Assembly (NCBI GenBank): GCA_020746105.1
Contig: CM036629.1
Location: 5,300,501-5,364,500 of the forward strand
Reading direction: 5' to 3'
Source of the DNA: Trogon surrucura
Lineage: Eukaryota; Chordata; Aves; Trogoniformes; Trogonidae
DNA length: 64,000 nt
Positions 34,650 through 48,006 of the stretch are shown here, one piece after another (the stretch's first letter is position 1; each line of letters begins with the position of its first letter). The notes under the pieces are model-generated. The model was not told where the DNA came from and did no database searches. It saw only the letters and a list, made by a program, of their open reading frames with translations. The position numbers were made by a program, and so were the translations under genes.

Positions 34650-35320
34650 AGAGTTATCCCAAGCGAGGTTCTGCCCTGCGAACCCAAGCGAGGTGCAGTC
34701 CCTTCCCGGCAGGCCCGCTCCTCACGGCCCCGCCACTGGGAAATCCGGCCTTCACAGCCCGCAGGGAAGAATATTGGCAATTTGGGGGTGTCGCCCCGAG
34801 CCCGGGCACAGCTTCTCATTGTCACGCCGCGTTTCCCAGGCCCAGACGTCCCCACACCGAGGCCAGCGGCCGGCCCGGAGCTCCACCGGGAGCCGCCCAC
34901 GGCCGAGCCGCCGGCGCTCGCCCCAGCCGGCGGCACCGCCTCCCTTCGCCGGGAGGCGGCCGCGAAGGTCGCCGGGCCCCGCTGCTCACGGCCCGGCCTC
35001 GCCGGTCACGGTCAGGCCCCGCGTTGGTCGCGGCCCGGCCCCTCGCTCGCTGCCCGGCCTCTCGCCCCGCGGCACCGCCAGCGCCGCCCAGCGGGCGCGC
35101 CGCGTGCGGGCCGGCCGCCATCTTGGCGGGGCCCAGGGTGGGCGCTGGGCGCGGCCACCGCCCTTCCCGGCCCTCGGCCGCCCTGTGAGGCCCGCGGCGC
35201 CCGGTTGGGGGGTGGCCGCAGGGCTCGGAAGGGCTGGGTGCTGGCGCGGTTGCCATCGCCCCTGGAGGCTAAGCTGTCCAGCCGTGGTCTGTGCCTGAGG
35301 TAAAGTGACGCACGCCCTCT
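34650..35320. promoter_or_regulatory. orphan CpG island, promoter of an unidentified transcript
   Basis: An abrupt rise in GC and CpG content, comparable with the two gene promoters in this window. It holds an exact TISU/YY1 element at 35114-35125 (minus-strand sense) and a donor-like CCTGAG|GTAAAG at 35299/35300 on the plus strand. Human synteny would place CDYL2, transcribed away from CMC2, in this direction. The expected first coding words of CDYL2 (MASGDLYEV) were not found, so the assignment is only a possibility. Long open frames here (34579-35298, 34590-35303 plus; 34822-35256 minus) are typical of CpG islands. Confidence 0.75.
35114..35125 (-). promoter_or_regulatory. TISU/YY1 element in the orphan CpG island
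   Basis: The minus strand reads CAAGATGGCGGC, an exact SAASATGGCGGC match. The ATG at 35121 opens a 99-codon frame to 34822 beginning MAAGPHAARP. The composition of that frame is Ala/Gly/Arg/Pro as expected from GC-rich noise, and no family was recognised. On the plus strand the same bases form a YY1 site (GCCGCCATCTTG), which often lies just downstream of transcription starts. Confidence 0.7.
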
Positions 35321-35519
35321 GCCCTCAGCGGGTCCCTCCAGCCAAGAGTTGTCACGGGCGGCCCCGTGCCCTGACACACGCCAGGGGTGCCATCGACCGC
35401 TTGTCCATGCCAGATTCCCTTGCACAGCCCTACTTTATTTACCACCTGCTTCTTTCTTTATTGATTTAGATTATGTCGATGTTGTGCTCGGAACACACTG
35501 TTGAAATAAGCAAACTTGG

Positions 35520-35670
35520 TTGGACTTTGCTGCGCCCGGCTCTGGGCAGGGCCCGGGCCCGGGGCCTCAGGCCTGGTCACAGATCCCGGCAGGGAGGGCA
35601 CCGGCCCTGCCCGTAATCCTCTGGGTGGTGGTGGCTGGCGGCGCCAGCAGCCTGCAGACGCCTCACTCTT
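35520..35670. other. small GC-rich patch downstream of the CpG island
   Basis: GGGCCCGGGCCCGGGGCC and a GGTGGTGGTGGCTGGCGG stretch stand out from AT-rich flanks. No gene is visible. It may be an outlier of the CpG island. Confidence 0.5.
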
Positions 35671-37449
35671 TTCTACCCTCCTGCGTCAGGAGTTACAGGT
35701 GTTTTACATCCGGTGATGGTGTGCCCTAATACAGGCACTCCTGTTCTCCAGAGCTCAGCAGGATATTGGATCTGGCTGATGCTCCCAGCTCTGGAAGCGG
35801 ACGGGAGTGTAAGGTCAGCCTCAAAGAGAACTGGCATCGCCGCAGTTTGTTTTATTCGTGATTCATTCTGGGTAGCGTAGTGGTTGGTTTGTCACTTGCT
35901 TTGCATATTCTATAATACCATAATTATTTGTCCAGTGGCACTGTAGACCTCGTGTGCGATTCACAAAACAATCCGTCTGAGCTGTCTTTATGAAGTGAAA
36001 ATTCCAGCTTTTAATTCTTACACTTTTCTGTAGCATTCAGAGCTAAATATTTGCGTTGAGTATTTTTGCTGTATTTTGGTTTGCTTCATGTTCTAACATT
36101 GCTTGTAATGAATATATGAAGCACTCTGTGTGTAAGTGGTGTTAGTTAGCTGCGGTTACAAGCAGCCCACATAATCATATTAAATCAATATTAAATCTGT
36201 TCCACTGAATAGCTGTCTTTGGGATGTTGATGGTCCCAATTTAATTTAAACTGCATCCCACTAGCGCTTCCAAAAAACCTCAGAGGAAAACAAATCAAAA
36301 ATCAAATCCCTAAATGAGTAATTCCAAATGGAATAACAGATCTGTCGTAATTGGTCCACAGTGGCTTCACTGAGGTGGATATACAAGTTTGTGGTAACGG
36401 AGAGCAAACAGTCCAAACCCTGGTCACTGTTCACTGTCATACAGCTGGTGGCAACTATGAAGAATGACTTTTAAGATACTTTTTCATTACAAGAGAGTTT
36501 GTTGGTTGAAGTTACAATATTCGGTGTGAGGAAAAAATTTAAATACTGTAGTTCCTTCAGAAAGCTAGTTTGCCCTTACTCTAATGCAGCTGTGCTGCTG
36601 CGGGTGCTGTTCTGCAGGGTGGCCAAGAATAGATAGCAGGAAGGCTATAGAGATGGGTAGCAACAAGGAAACCTGAAACGTTCCTCTGGAGCTTCTTGGT
36701 ATTCAAAATGGAAACTCTTAAAGCATCTAGTTGTAAGAAGAACAAAACATTTTGCCTTGAATTTTTCTGTGCTGGGCTCGTGTTCATGAGAATCTATTTC
36801 CATGCTTGGGGCTGAGTTCAAGGTGAGGAGGAAAATGACGTAGTTGAACTAAATCTCCTAGTTTGAAAGTTGCATATTTTTGGAGGGAGTGTTTGCATCA
36901 AGTGGAAACCACTTCCAGAGATACTGTAATATTATCTCTAATTGTTTATTATGTCACACCGCGTGTTGGAAGATGTTACATACAGAGCCTGTGTACTGCA
37001 CGTCGTCCTGGGGAAGCAGAACGGCCGTACTTAATGCAAATGGAGTGAGAATTTTCCCTTTGAGCAGAACAGCAGGCAGAGAACCTTGTCTGTATGCAAA
37101 TATCTCTGTTTTAATAGGTTGAATATCTGAGGAAGAACTTGGCACGTTATTCATAGGGACTTTTATTTCTGAATTGATGGGGCCTGCATTGTTTGTGGTT
37201 ATAGATCAGCAGACCAGCTTTATTGTATTGTGGTGCTGCTAAGTTGAAGTTTCCTCACATCCTTACACTAAAAAGCTGTAGGTCATGACTGGCAGGCGCC
37301 AGAACTTCAAGAGACAAGAGGGCTCCAGGTTTGCCCAGCAATTCTTCTCTGTTTTGGGTGAGTTACTAGGGAAGGGGAAGAGAAAAAAGTAAAGGCAACA
37401 ATTCTTGAAATTGTTAGTAGCATCCAAAGCAACATTTGTTGTGATGCTC

Positions 37450-37450
<1 letters not shown>

Positions 37451-37480
<30 letters not shown>

Positions 37481-37482
37481 AT
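37451..37482. repeat. GT/CA dinucleotide microsatellite
   Basis: About ten GT units in a row, followed by imperfect ATGTGTATGTAT. Confidence 0.95.
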
Positions 37483-38548
37483 AAATGTATAAAAATTAGT
37501 ACAACAGTGAAAGAAAGGAAATGGCAAATTCATCCAACTTTTCCAATATGGAAAGCGTACGGTTCTTGTTTTGCTCTGAAGCTGCCTACTCTGTTGAAAT
37601 GTGCCAGTAAGCGAACAGTGCAGCCTTAGTGATGACGTTTACTTTTATTGTGGAATTTTGATTCAGCATGTGAAAAGTGAAGAAACATTACCTAAAATCA
37701 AGGGAGAAAACAAAACACATTAATCTTTCTGTTGTCTTTTGAGACATTGCAAGTAGGCATTTTAATTTAGGTGTGTTTGACTTAGCTTTGACAGTGAGAG
37801 AAGCTAAAATAGCTTAGCAGCAAGAAGTTTTGAATTATCATTTGCCTCTGTGCTAACCTGCGTTTTAGAATTGTTTGAGCTAAGTGCAGAATTATGTTCT
37901 GAGTCTTGCCATTCCCCAGCAAATCAGTATTACTAATAAAGGATGCGACTGGTGTACAAATACAGCAAATAAGGAATTTGCCATTTTTCAGCCCAAGACA
38001 AAGCATAACTGACTACCGGATTTGCATACAGACTACACAGACATGAAGTATTTTTCCTTAAATAATGATAATAATTTCATATCATAAATATCTATTTCAA
38101 CTTGATCAACAGTGACAAGTAATCCAAGTTATTTTTGTTGTTGCCATAAAATCTTGTAATTAACTGTGGCTTACTCTCCCAAGTTAAATCACCGTATTTT
38201 CATCCTCATTTCAGCCCTCTGTGAAAGTGGTGATGAATAAATGATTCAACATAGCCTCTTGGGATCTATGATACATTACAAAACCCCAAAATTTAGCATC
38301 TGAAAATAGCTTGGGGAAACCTCAAACCTATGAAGACCCTTAGATTTTAACTAGTGGTGGACCCCCAAAAAAGCCATGGATGTAAACATCTGTGAACTTA
38401 AGTTCATATTCAGATCTATTTTTATTTTACAGCTTCCTCTTATCTTTGTAAGCAGAACCAAAACCATGGTTTCAAGTCTCTTTGTCATGAGGATTAGATG
38501 TGTGGGCTTGAAACCAAATCCAAATTTGGTAGTTTAGGCTTGTGCTAG

Positions 38549-38583
38549 TTTCATTTTTTTTTTTTTAAAAAAAAAAAATGAAA
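38549..38583. repeat. 35-base near-perfect palindrome of T and A runs
   Basis: TTTCA followed by 13 T, then 12 A and TGAAA. The arms are 17 bases each with one central base unpaired. Confidence 0.9.
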
Positions 38584-39491
38584 TAAAGCATGAATGCCAC
38601 CTTAGCAGCTGGCCATATAAGCTGCCTTTTTACCATAGCTAAATTAGGATTCTCAGTTTAAGTGTAAAATTGGTCCTTAGGAAAGGGAAGAGCACAAGAT
38701 GCTGCCCTGAGAGAGTTGGCAGGTGGCAGGTTGGCAGAGCTTTTTCCTCCAAACCTGTGCCGGGCCCCTCAATCTTGACTTGAAACCGAGTACTGGAAAG
38801 ATAATATATTATTACTGTTGAGCAGAGACTGCTTACAGCATGGGACAACAGTTGCATACATATCAAGTGTGTGAAGGAATCAGATTAGATACACTGTTAC
38901 AAGCAAGTATGTAGACAGGGAATTTGTAATTGCAGTTGGTTTTCTGCAGAAATCGTATTCTGTTACATTCTTTTCACAGCAACATTAGGGAGTAGTTAGA
39001 CATCTCTGGAAAATGGTTTAAAAAATAGTATTCTTTTTAGCTAACAAATAGACACTGAGCCAGGCTAGTGATTTTGTTTTGCATGGTTGTGGGGAATTGT
39101 TTAATTTCCTTTCTGAGTCCTCTTTCTCTAGGTCAGCAGCCAGCAGGGAGGAACATTAAGTAAAAATAAAACTCCTATTTTTAGTTCAGCTACATAATGT
39201 CCTATTTATAATACTGAAATTTCAGCTACTACCTGGCCCCTTTCAGTTGAATGAACCATCTCTCCTCTGTTAGCCCTCATTGCTCTTTTTTCACACCTGC
39301 CCCATTTGATTCTTTTGCAGTTATTTTTACAGGTTTGGGGATGCTTTTCCAAGAGGGCTTTTAATTCTGCACAGTGCTGACACCTATCAGTTCAAGTAAC
39401 TTGACTAGAAGTAAGGGCAAGTAACAGCTAGCAGAGGATACTCAATTTGGCGTAATTGATCCTCAAAATTTTAAAGCTATGGAAGTCTTGG

Positions 39492-39510
39492 GAAAAAAAA
39501 AAAAAAAAAA
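39492..39510. repeat. poly(A) tract
   Basis: An uninterrupted run of about 18 A. No retroposed body was recognised next to it. Confidence 0.9.
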
Positions 39511-42500
39511 GAAGCTACAATTGTAATGATGCATCAGTTTCTGCAACATCCAGATAAATGTTTCCTTCTGTTTTCAATCCCTCATGACTACTGAAAATAA
39601 GATATATTAACTTTGTTTTCCTCAGGATGATACATGACAGTAATTTTCTTTTTTTCTGCTTTTGTTTTGTATAAATTTTAACACAACTCACCACACTAAC
39701 AATGGCTAAGCGAGAGGAAGACAGGGAAGACCATATACATAAACATCTCATGGCTAGCCAATAAGCCGCCTACTATTTGGAAGTGAAATTGTTAAAAATA
39801 TGTTGCAAACCTCAGAGTCTAGCTGAAGCTTGGAGTTTTGACATGGAAAAGAAGACCCGCAGCACAGGACCTTAGGAAAAACATATTTGTGCAAAGGCAC
39901 TTTTTACCCTGCCCGCGGTCTTGGAGATAAGGCAGTAATTTTAACGGGAATAATTCCAAAATAGGTTTGTCAGCTTAAAGAGTTAGGAGAAAGTGTTGAT
40001 GTGCTACTGGGCATGGTTCTGCCACCATCACAGAGTGGGCTTCAGAATGGTAATATCCCTCTGGTTAAGCCAAAACTGATGTAGAAAAATTCCCCGTTAG
40101 AAGCAGCTCACAAAACCAGATAGACCCTGTTATCCACCAGGGACCAGGCACTGAAAATAACTTTTGCAAAACACTTTATTTATTTCCTCCATAGGATGTA
40201 TCTCGTTTGAAAGAAATGAAATGACTTGTAAACCTGCTGCTTTTCAACTGGGCTGAGTCATGCTAGAGACTGATGAGGAGTTGGATGGGGGTGGCGGAGG
40301 AGGGAATGTAATTCTGGTTATTGAGGAGACCTTGTCATTGTGCGACAAAGTTTGAGTTTTAAGAGCCATGATTATGCTTGAGAGAAATTTTTGCACAATA
40401 CGTTATGATACGTGATGCCACATAAACTGTACTGGGCTGGGCTGTGTTGGAATAAATAGGTTGAACAAGTCGTTAGCCAGGCATGGTCGGTTTGTAACAG
40501 AGGCAGCAAAGTCTGATGGCTGGAAACAGCCGTTCTGTGGGAAAATCAGGAGCTGCATTAAAAAGGCAGAAATAATATAAAACCACAACTTAGAAAAAAT
40601 CCAGGCAACAAACCCTGTAACTCATCCTGCTTCACAAAATTTAGCTTTATGTAACTGGATTCCATATGTAGATAGCTCCATATTTCATGAAATTTCAGGT
40701 ATCTTCTGAGCAACAACAAAAAAGCTATTGTTTCTTTGTGTCCTGTTTCATCTACTTATTTGAATACAGATCCAAAGAGAATTTCTCCTTCTCAGAGAGC
40801 TTTTTTCTCGCTTCTTTAATATCCATTTTAAAATATCAGAATAACTGATAAAAAATGAAAAATAAGTGAGGTATAAATAGAGGAAAAACATCTGTCTTAT
40901 GACTGCTCTATCTCAACCCTTCATCTATAGTAAGGTAAAAGATTCCTTCTGGAGAGAAGGGCAATGGTTGGAATGAGGTTAGGTGGGATTAACGTGTAAT
41001 TCTTTTGTTATGTTTAGTATTGCACTATCTGTGAGAGGAGAGAAAGGTGTTGTGGTAGGCAAAAGAGGGATATTTGAGGGTTGTCAGTCCCTGCTTGGGG
41101 AGAGACAACATGAGTGAATGAGGCCAGCAGAAGGGTAAAAATATAAAATGTGAAAAAGTGGTGAGGTGAAAAGAGCCCCTTGGAGAATGTCCACGGTGTA
41201 TGAAGAGAGGAGGAGGAAGAGGAGACTACTGAAAGTAGCTCTAAGAAGAAAGGCAGGGAGGAAGCCCCCTGGGTATACACCTGTGTGCCAAACTGAAGTT
41301 TTAGTGAGAGATGGGTAATTTGTGGTGTCAGAGGTATCAGCGAGGGTTTGTTAGATCTTGAATCCAAAAAGGCCAATAGCGATGCCTGTGATGGCTATTT
41401 TAGCAGAAGCTAGAAAATGCATCTCTGTAGTCCTGAGACAGAGACTGTTCTGCGCTCACAACAGCTTCCTCAGTGAAGAAATTCCCATTTTTAACCTTCT
41501 TTACCTTTAACAAGTTATGATCATTTCATGTCTTGTAACAGACATCCTCCAGCTATTCATTAAATGACTAATATTCTTGCACTTTATACAGTCATAAATA
41601 ATGCGTGTTAGATGTGACCATTCCTGGCAGAGCTTCAAACTCTGTTCCTGCAAAGAAGCAGTTGTTTGCCTTCCACTTAATAAAAATCAAGGGAATGAAT
41701 GCTATGGTATTTTTTTGAATATTGGAATGTTTACATGCACTACTCATTGCATTCTCCCAAATTATTTTTTTTGATGACAAACACCTACCTCTTTCCTGAA
41801 CTCCCTTCCACCATTCACCTTTCACTTTGAATGAAATCCTTTCCAAAGCAAAGAGCTGGATCTGCCCCAAGTACAAATGTGCTAAATTATGCCATTGTTC
41901 TTTGTTTTTTTTCCTGGAGATTTCCACACACACCCCCCTACCCCTGCTCTTTTAATGCAAACCCATTTGATGTCTTTTTGGCTTTGTAGTACACAGTGTG
42001 TACATTTAGTACAGCCTCTGAATTATTTCTGTGTATTTAATTTCAGTATCACTTTTTGGCCTGCTTTTCATAAACTTTGCTAACGGTTCCAAAATGGTTA
42101 ATTTTTCAAACCTGGTGCTTTACTTATTTCTAGAGCCTTAAGTGCCAACTTAGTATAGCTATGTCTGCGTTTGCAATTAAACATCTTCACTTAGAGACTG
42201 GTTTAAGACAGGAAAAAAGTAATATGGAAAACACAGAACTCAGAGACTGCGTGTTAATTCCCTTCATTTATGTGAGAGAAGAGCAGTTCGTGGAGGCAGT
42301 GACGGCTTCAAATATTTTCTCTGAATTAAATGAAAAACTCCTATTGCTCTAGAGCATAAAATGTGCCAATAAAATGGGAATACACTGTTTGCTTTTGCAC
42401 ACGTGCGTTCTGCGTGATGTGGATGAAAGGTCATGACCAGTGCTGAACAAAGTGTGTGAAAAGCATTTGCATCCCTGTGTCATTGATTCAGTAAGGTGGC

Positions 42501-45500
42501 CGGTGCACTGAGGTGAACTGAAATACTTCTCCATAAGCAGAGGGAGTATTTATAAAGACAAATAATGAATAATTTGTTATGGTGGTGTAACTGTTCAGCC
42601 TTGCCTGTTTCTTGGACAGTAACAGAATAGATTGGGTTTGTTCCTTGTGGGAAGGGAGCAGGGCCTGTCTGTTGGGTTGCATTAACAGCGTTATCAAATT
42701 AAACTCAAGGTGAAATTCCGTCAGGAAGGCAGCTGATTCACTGTTTCTGGTATATGTGAGGAATATGACTGGTGAAATGCCTCAGTTTTTGCTTTGAAAG
42801 TCTTGGGGTTTGTATTAGTGTCCCAAAAATTAATAAGATACTGGAGAAATACAAAGTCCATTTGATATTTGAATATGTATGAGAAAGAGAAGGCTGTCTT
42901 AGGAGACAGCTGGAAATAAGAGTCTTAATTCACAAGAAATTGGGAGCGCAGTTCAAAGAATATATTTAAGAAAGTCAGCAGCACTGAAGCAGCTAGAAAA
43001 GAATGCTGTGCTAATAATAAATAGAAATACAATGCTACTGCAACGACTAATAACACAGAAAACAGTATGTGACTGTCTTCCACTGAGATGGAGATAATGA
43101 AGCAGAGATGAAGTAGAATTTAAGCTACAAAGATAAAACTGGCTTCAGAATCCAGAGGTTGTTCATTATCTTGGAAACTTTGAGAAACTGCCTCTTCCTT
43201 GAATGGCTTTGTAAAAATTAAACTACCAACTTAATTGTAGAGAAAAATGGCTTTCATATTTTGTCTTAAAATCAGAAATCTAAATTATTTCCTGTCCTAG
43301 CCAATAAATTTCTAACTTCTAGTCAATGAAACTAGTAGGTCAAGAAGCATAAGCTTATCTTGAAATTAAGTAACTTGGCAGTATTGTGTCTATGGTAGGT
43401 TACTATCATTCCAATAATTTCAATAGTATATTAACAATCAATTTAGTAGCCAACTGTTAGATGATCCCAGAACATGTTAAATTTGCAGGGTCAATTGACA
43501 GGTAACACAGACCTAAAATCCTTGCTCTGCTGAACCCCAGCGTGGCTAACTGAATGAATGTACCAGAGAAAGACTTAGGGCAGTGACAGCAACATAATTG
43601 AATTTAATAGGGAATAAATAATAAATCCCGAGGCCTTTATGATTAAATACAAGTTGTCCTATGACTTTGCTACATGCTGAAAATAAATGATGAAAAATAT
43701 TGCTAGAATTTTATGATCTGCTACCAACTGGGTTTAGAATTTAAGGTACTGTTTTATTGTGTATCTTCCAGGTTTTCAACTCTAAATTTGTTTTTTCTGA
43801 ATAGACTTAGCTTCTGGAAATCTGCATGATTGCTGTAATTTGCAAGAGCAATTGTGTAATTGAACTTTGCAAACTAGGTGGTAAAAAATTCATTTTGTGG
43901 AACACAGAGCAAGGTATGAATTTACATTTCAGAAAATCTTTCTTTCCACCAGCGAATATCATGATACATGTATAAAAATAATAAAACATCTGTACTTCAT
44001 GAAGAAAAAAACACATGAACCTCTGAACACCCATAGAGAACCGAGTTGTCTTCAAAGGACTGGGGATCTCAAGGACAGTAAAATGCCTTGAAAGCTTTGG
44101 ATTTAAATGCCATTTTGGAACTACTCTGGAGCAAGAAGAAAAACAATGGTGAGCAGCCAGGCCTTGCAAAAGGTAGACCCTAAAATCTGTGAGTGATATT
44201 CTAAACACCACATTCTTTGCTGGCACATTCGTGCCCTTTCAGCTGAAGCAAGGTATGGAACAGCTGAACGCTGGTCTGGGCTTCTTGAGCCATAAAGGCT
44301 GTCCAGGACCCTTTGTAACCTGCGTGGCATTCACTTGACCTTTTTCCTGTCTTTAGACATTTTGGGGGAGGAAAAAAAATCTAATTCATATTGTGGATTT
44401 TTCCTTCTGCATTGAGATTTTGCTCCTTGAGCTCATGGCTCTAAGGGGGTAAGCTTGAACGAGAAGGCAGCAAAAACCTCTTTGTTCCTCTTGTCCCAAA
44501 TTCTCAGTCATTAAAGTGCACCAGTCTTCAGAAATTTTAGGTGCAAAAATTTTGTAGTATCGTGAGGCAGTAATATTTCTTAAGTGGTTGAAGTGAAGCA
44601 GGGACTTGAAGGATAAAAAGCCACTGCTCCAGAAGAACTTCCAGTTGGTTAGGTAGGATTTGTCTGTGAGGAGTTGTTCTGGTGAGACTGGTCTGTTTCT
44701 GGAAACTCTGTTTTTGCTGCTAATTCCTGTTTTGCATCCGTGTCAGTGGGACTTGGCTGTTCTGATGTTGGGTGTCCCAGGCAACTGAAGGTTTTCACTT
44801 CAGTTGGATTAGTAGAGAAAAAGCAATAAAATTAACGGGTCTATGTCTCCTTTAATTCCCCTGTGGAAAAATCCAGTTGCTCCATCAATTTGAGTGACAG
44901 CTTTGGACAAGAAATTATCATGTTTATTTTCCTCCCAGTCATCTTCCTCATTGTTACAGGATGGGCGAGTAGATACTGTTTCTCTGCTGCTAATGTTCAT
45001 GGCAGCACAGAAAATTAGCTTTAAGTAGGTGTATTTCTGAAATGTATGTTTTCAGTCCCTGTCAGGGATTGGAGTTTATTGACTGTTATGGTTTTAGTTT
45101 CTAGTTAACATACTTTTGTGTTTTACTCTTGAGACCTGTGTCACAGATGCCTGTGCCTCATCAACAGGAGCTCTCTGCACGTTTTGCATGGTAACATTTG
45201 GTGCAAAAATTAGGCTTCTACACAAACCCCTATTTGTTATGCTTTTTCGGTTTGAAGCAAGAACTGACCCACAATTCTAAAAGTTGTCCTGTTTGAAAAT
45301 GGTTTAATTGAATTGTACAATTTATTCTATAAAGAAATAAAGCAGATAAAGATCCTCTTCACTTACTGCTCCTGTCAAGTTCTCCATTAATGATGGCACA
45401 TTAAGAAGAGGGAGAACAGGCTATTCATTGTTTCTTCACTGTTAACGTAAAACAGTTACTCTTGATCAGAATACGAAAAAAGCATTGACATTTTTAGGGC

Positions 45501-47982
45501 ATCATTCCTGACTTGATACTTAGTGCCCATGAAATTGTAGAATTTTCACGTATTCTGAATTTTATCCTTTTCTAAACTCTCTTAGTTATGACCCTTTCCC
45601 CATTTTCTGTATCCCTGTGACTGTGCATAAACATAAATAAACACAAATTAAGATAAGTAGCTTTTGATACAAAATACATGCAATAGGAAACTTCCTCTGC
45701 TGCCTGACCCTATAAGAATTATATATCACATCACGATGCTGCTACTTTCTAGACTAATGTGATCTATTTTGGTTTTCAAGCAGAATGCAACAGTCTTTGA
45801 GTTTCCCCTTGCTTTTCCTTCTGACATTTTGCTGTAATTCTGGAGGAGAAGTAAGAATCCTTTTTAGACAGTCACCACAATTTCCCAAGGAGGAGATTTT
45901 TTGCCTTCCCCTCCAATGTGTGCACGTCTTACAGGCTTATTAACCTTTAAGATAGACGGAACTTTTCTTGTGCAATGATGCATAAGGTACATAATGATAG
46001 AGGCTAACCCTTGTAACCTTTCTGCTCTTACTAGGTACGAAACTTGAAGAAGCAAGTGTTAGGTCTTCTGTGTCTTGGCTGTTTGTCTTAGCGCTGATCT
46101 CTTTCCCAGTGTATGTGTAATATTGATTAGAGCAGCCATCAAGGTGTGTTGGCATGATCGGTGTAAACTACTGTCACTCCTGACGGAACAATGTGTGTGG
46201 TTGTGTTTTGCCTCCGTGACAGCCTCTCCCCTAGCACGTTTGCTGCTCCCCGACACGTGGGGTACCAAGCTGGGTAAGCTGTTTTCTGTGGTTAGTTGTA
46301 CATCGCGTCTGAGTTTTTTCCTACTTTTCCTGAGCTGGTGGTGATTCCAGAGGCAACAAAGCTGTTCATTGACAGTCATCCAGGAAGAATTGCTTTGTTT
46401 TCTTTATTAAACTGTTCGTTTATAAGACAGAGGCTGGGATGGGCTTAGTTCTAGTAAGTTAGAACAGCCTAGAGGGTTTTCTGTGCTACACCAGCAGTCT
46501 CCTGTGTACCAATGGTAACATCACTACTGCAGTGTAAATCGCTGGGTAGCTCAGTATACCTTTTATTTAGCTGGATATAAATAAACAGCAGGATACTTGA
46601 AAGAAATAACACTCCAGAGAAAACACAATCCTAGTGCAATTAGAGCATTTCTATTTAGATAATTGCTCACTGAAATTATAAGCTTGGATCTAATCCTCAA
46701 AGGATACAGAAAATTGGCAGTTCCAGGATGATCTGCTTCTTTCACTCTTTCCCCCCCATAATTCATGAGTATCTTTGTTTCTCAAACCCTAAATGCTGAC
46801 TTCTTTGGAGTTTTTGGGAAGGGCTTTTTTTTCCTGCTATACCGAGAGTGATACTGAAAATGACAAAATAGCAAAGGATGCCCTGAGATAATCTAATTTT
46901 TGAGGGAATCTGTGTAGAAGAGTGATAACAGGCATGGTAATTTTCTGCTGCATGAAAGAAAAACATGACCTCATGCAGTTACAGAGGGGCTTGCCCTAAT
47001 TAGGGGTGCAGACAGGGTGGTCACTGGGGTATTGGTGAGACAGGCAATAATCTTCACAAACAAGTATTTGCCTCAGTGAGACTGTTCTTTCCTACCTGCT
47101 CTTTTATAGGACTATGCTTTTTGTGAATATTTTTTTCCATTTCAAAGAACTGTAGCTCAGTGCTTAGGCTAGGATTCTGTTCCTGACTCTCATATTGACT
47201 TTGGATGTGAGTTTAGGCAGGATAACTCCATTTCTTTGCATCTTTTCCCATACCTATAAAGTGGGGATTACCAGCCATGAGTAGAGCACTTTGTGTTACT
47301 TCACATGCTTTGATTTGGATTTCTTCACTTCTCTGTGTGTACATTTTTTTCTTAATGCTTATATTTTCTGTTAAATTGAGACCCATAAAAACCAGAAAAT
47401 TGGGAGTTCAAAGAGACTTCCCTGTTACACTACTCATCAGAGTGCTCTGAAAAAAATAGTGTTTTGGCCAGAAAGAATCTGTTTTTAAATACTGATGCGT
47501 AAAACAAATCTCCCTGTAATCCATCTCACTGCTTTGTTCAGTTGTGTTTTCTTAAACATCTCCTCAATCCTCTTTTGCAGCGCATTTTATGAGACATATT
47601 TGTATTTGCAGCTTAGAGAAACACTTGCTGCCTTGAACGCCTGCCAAAAAGTAGATTTTTTTTAACTGGAATAAAGATCTTTGGATATGTTGTAATTCAT
47701 AAGATTGAAATCAGAAGTTTTTAAAAATCATGGTTCAACACATTAATTACTGAAAAATGGTTGAATTAATTGATAAAGCCATACGTGAAACTGGTAAAGA
47801 TGTGCATGAGGTACTTTTATTGATATTGAAAGCTTGCTCTGTATTTACCTGAGAAGATTCCAGATCAGAAAAAGCAAATGTTGCTTCATGTAAGAAATAC
47901 TTATTGGCTGGAAGAGTCTAATATGCTCTCAAATATTTTTTCTATGTGCAGATTTTTTTTCTGCGTATTCCAGAGCTCAGAT

Positions 47983-48006
47983 TTTTTTCACAAATATGTG
48001 AAAAAA
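47983..48006. repeat. perfect 10-bp inverted repeat
   Basis: TTTTTTCACA and TGTGAAAAAA flank the loop AATA. Confidence 0.9.

Noticed and set aside
34579..35303. Two overlapping plus-strand frames of about 238 codons in the orphan CpG island
   Set aside because: Low-complexity Pro/Arg/Ala translations in different frames over the same bases. Neither resembles CDYL2 or any family I know.
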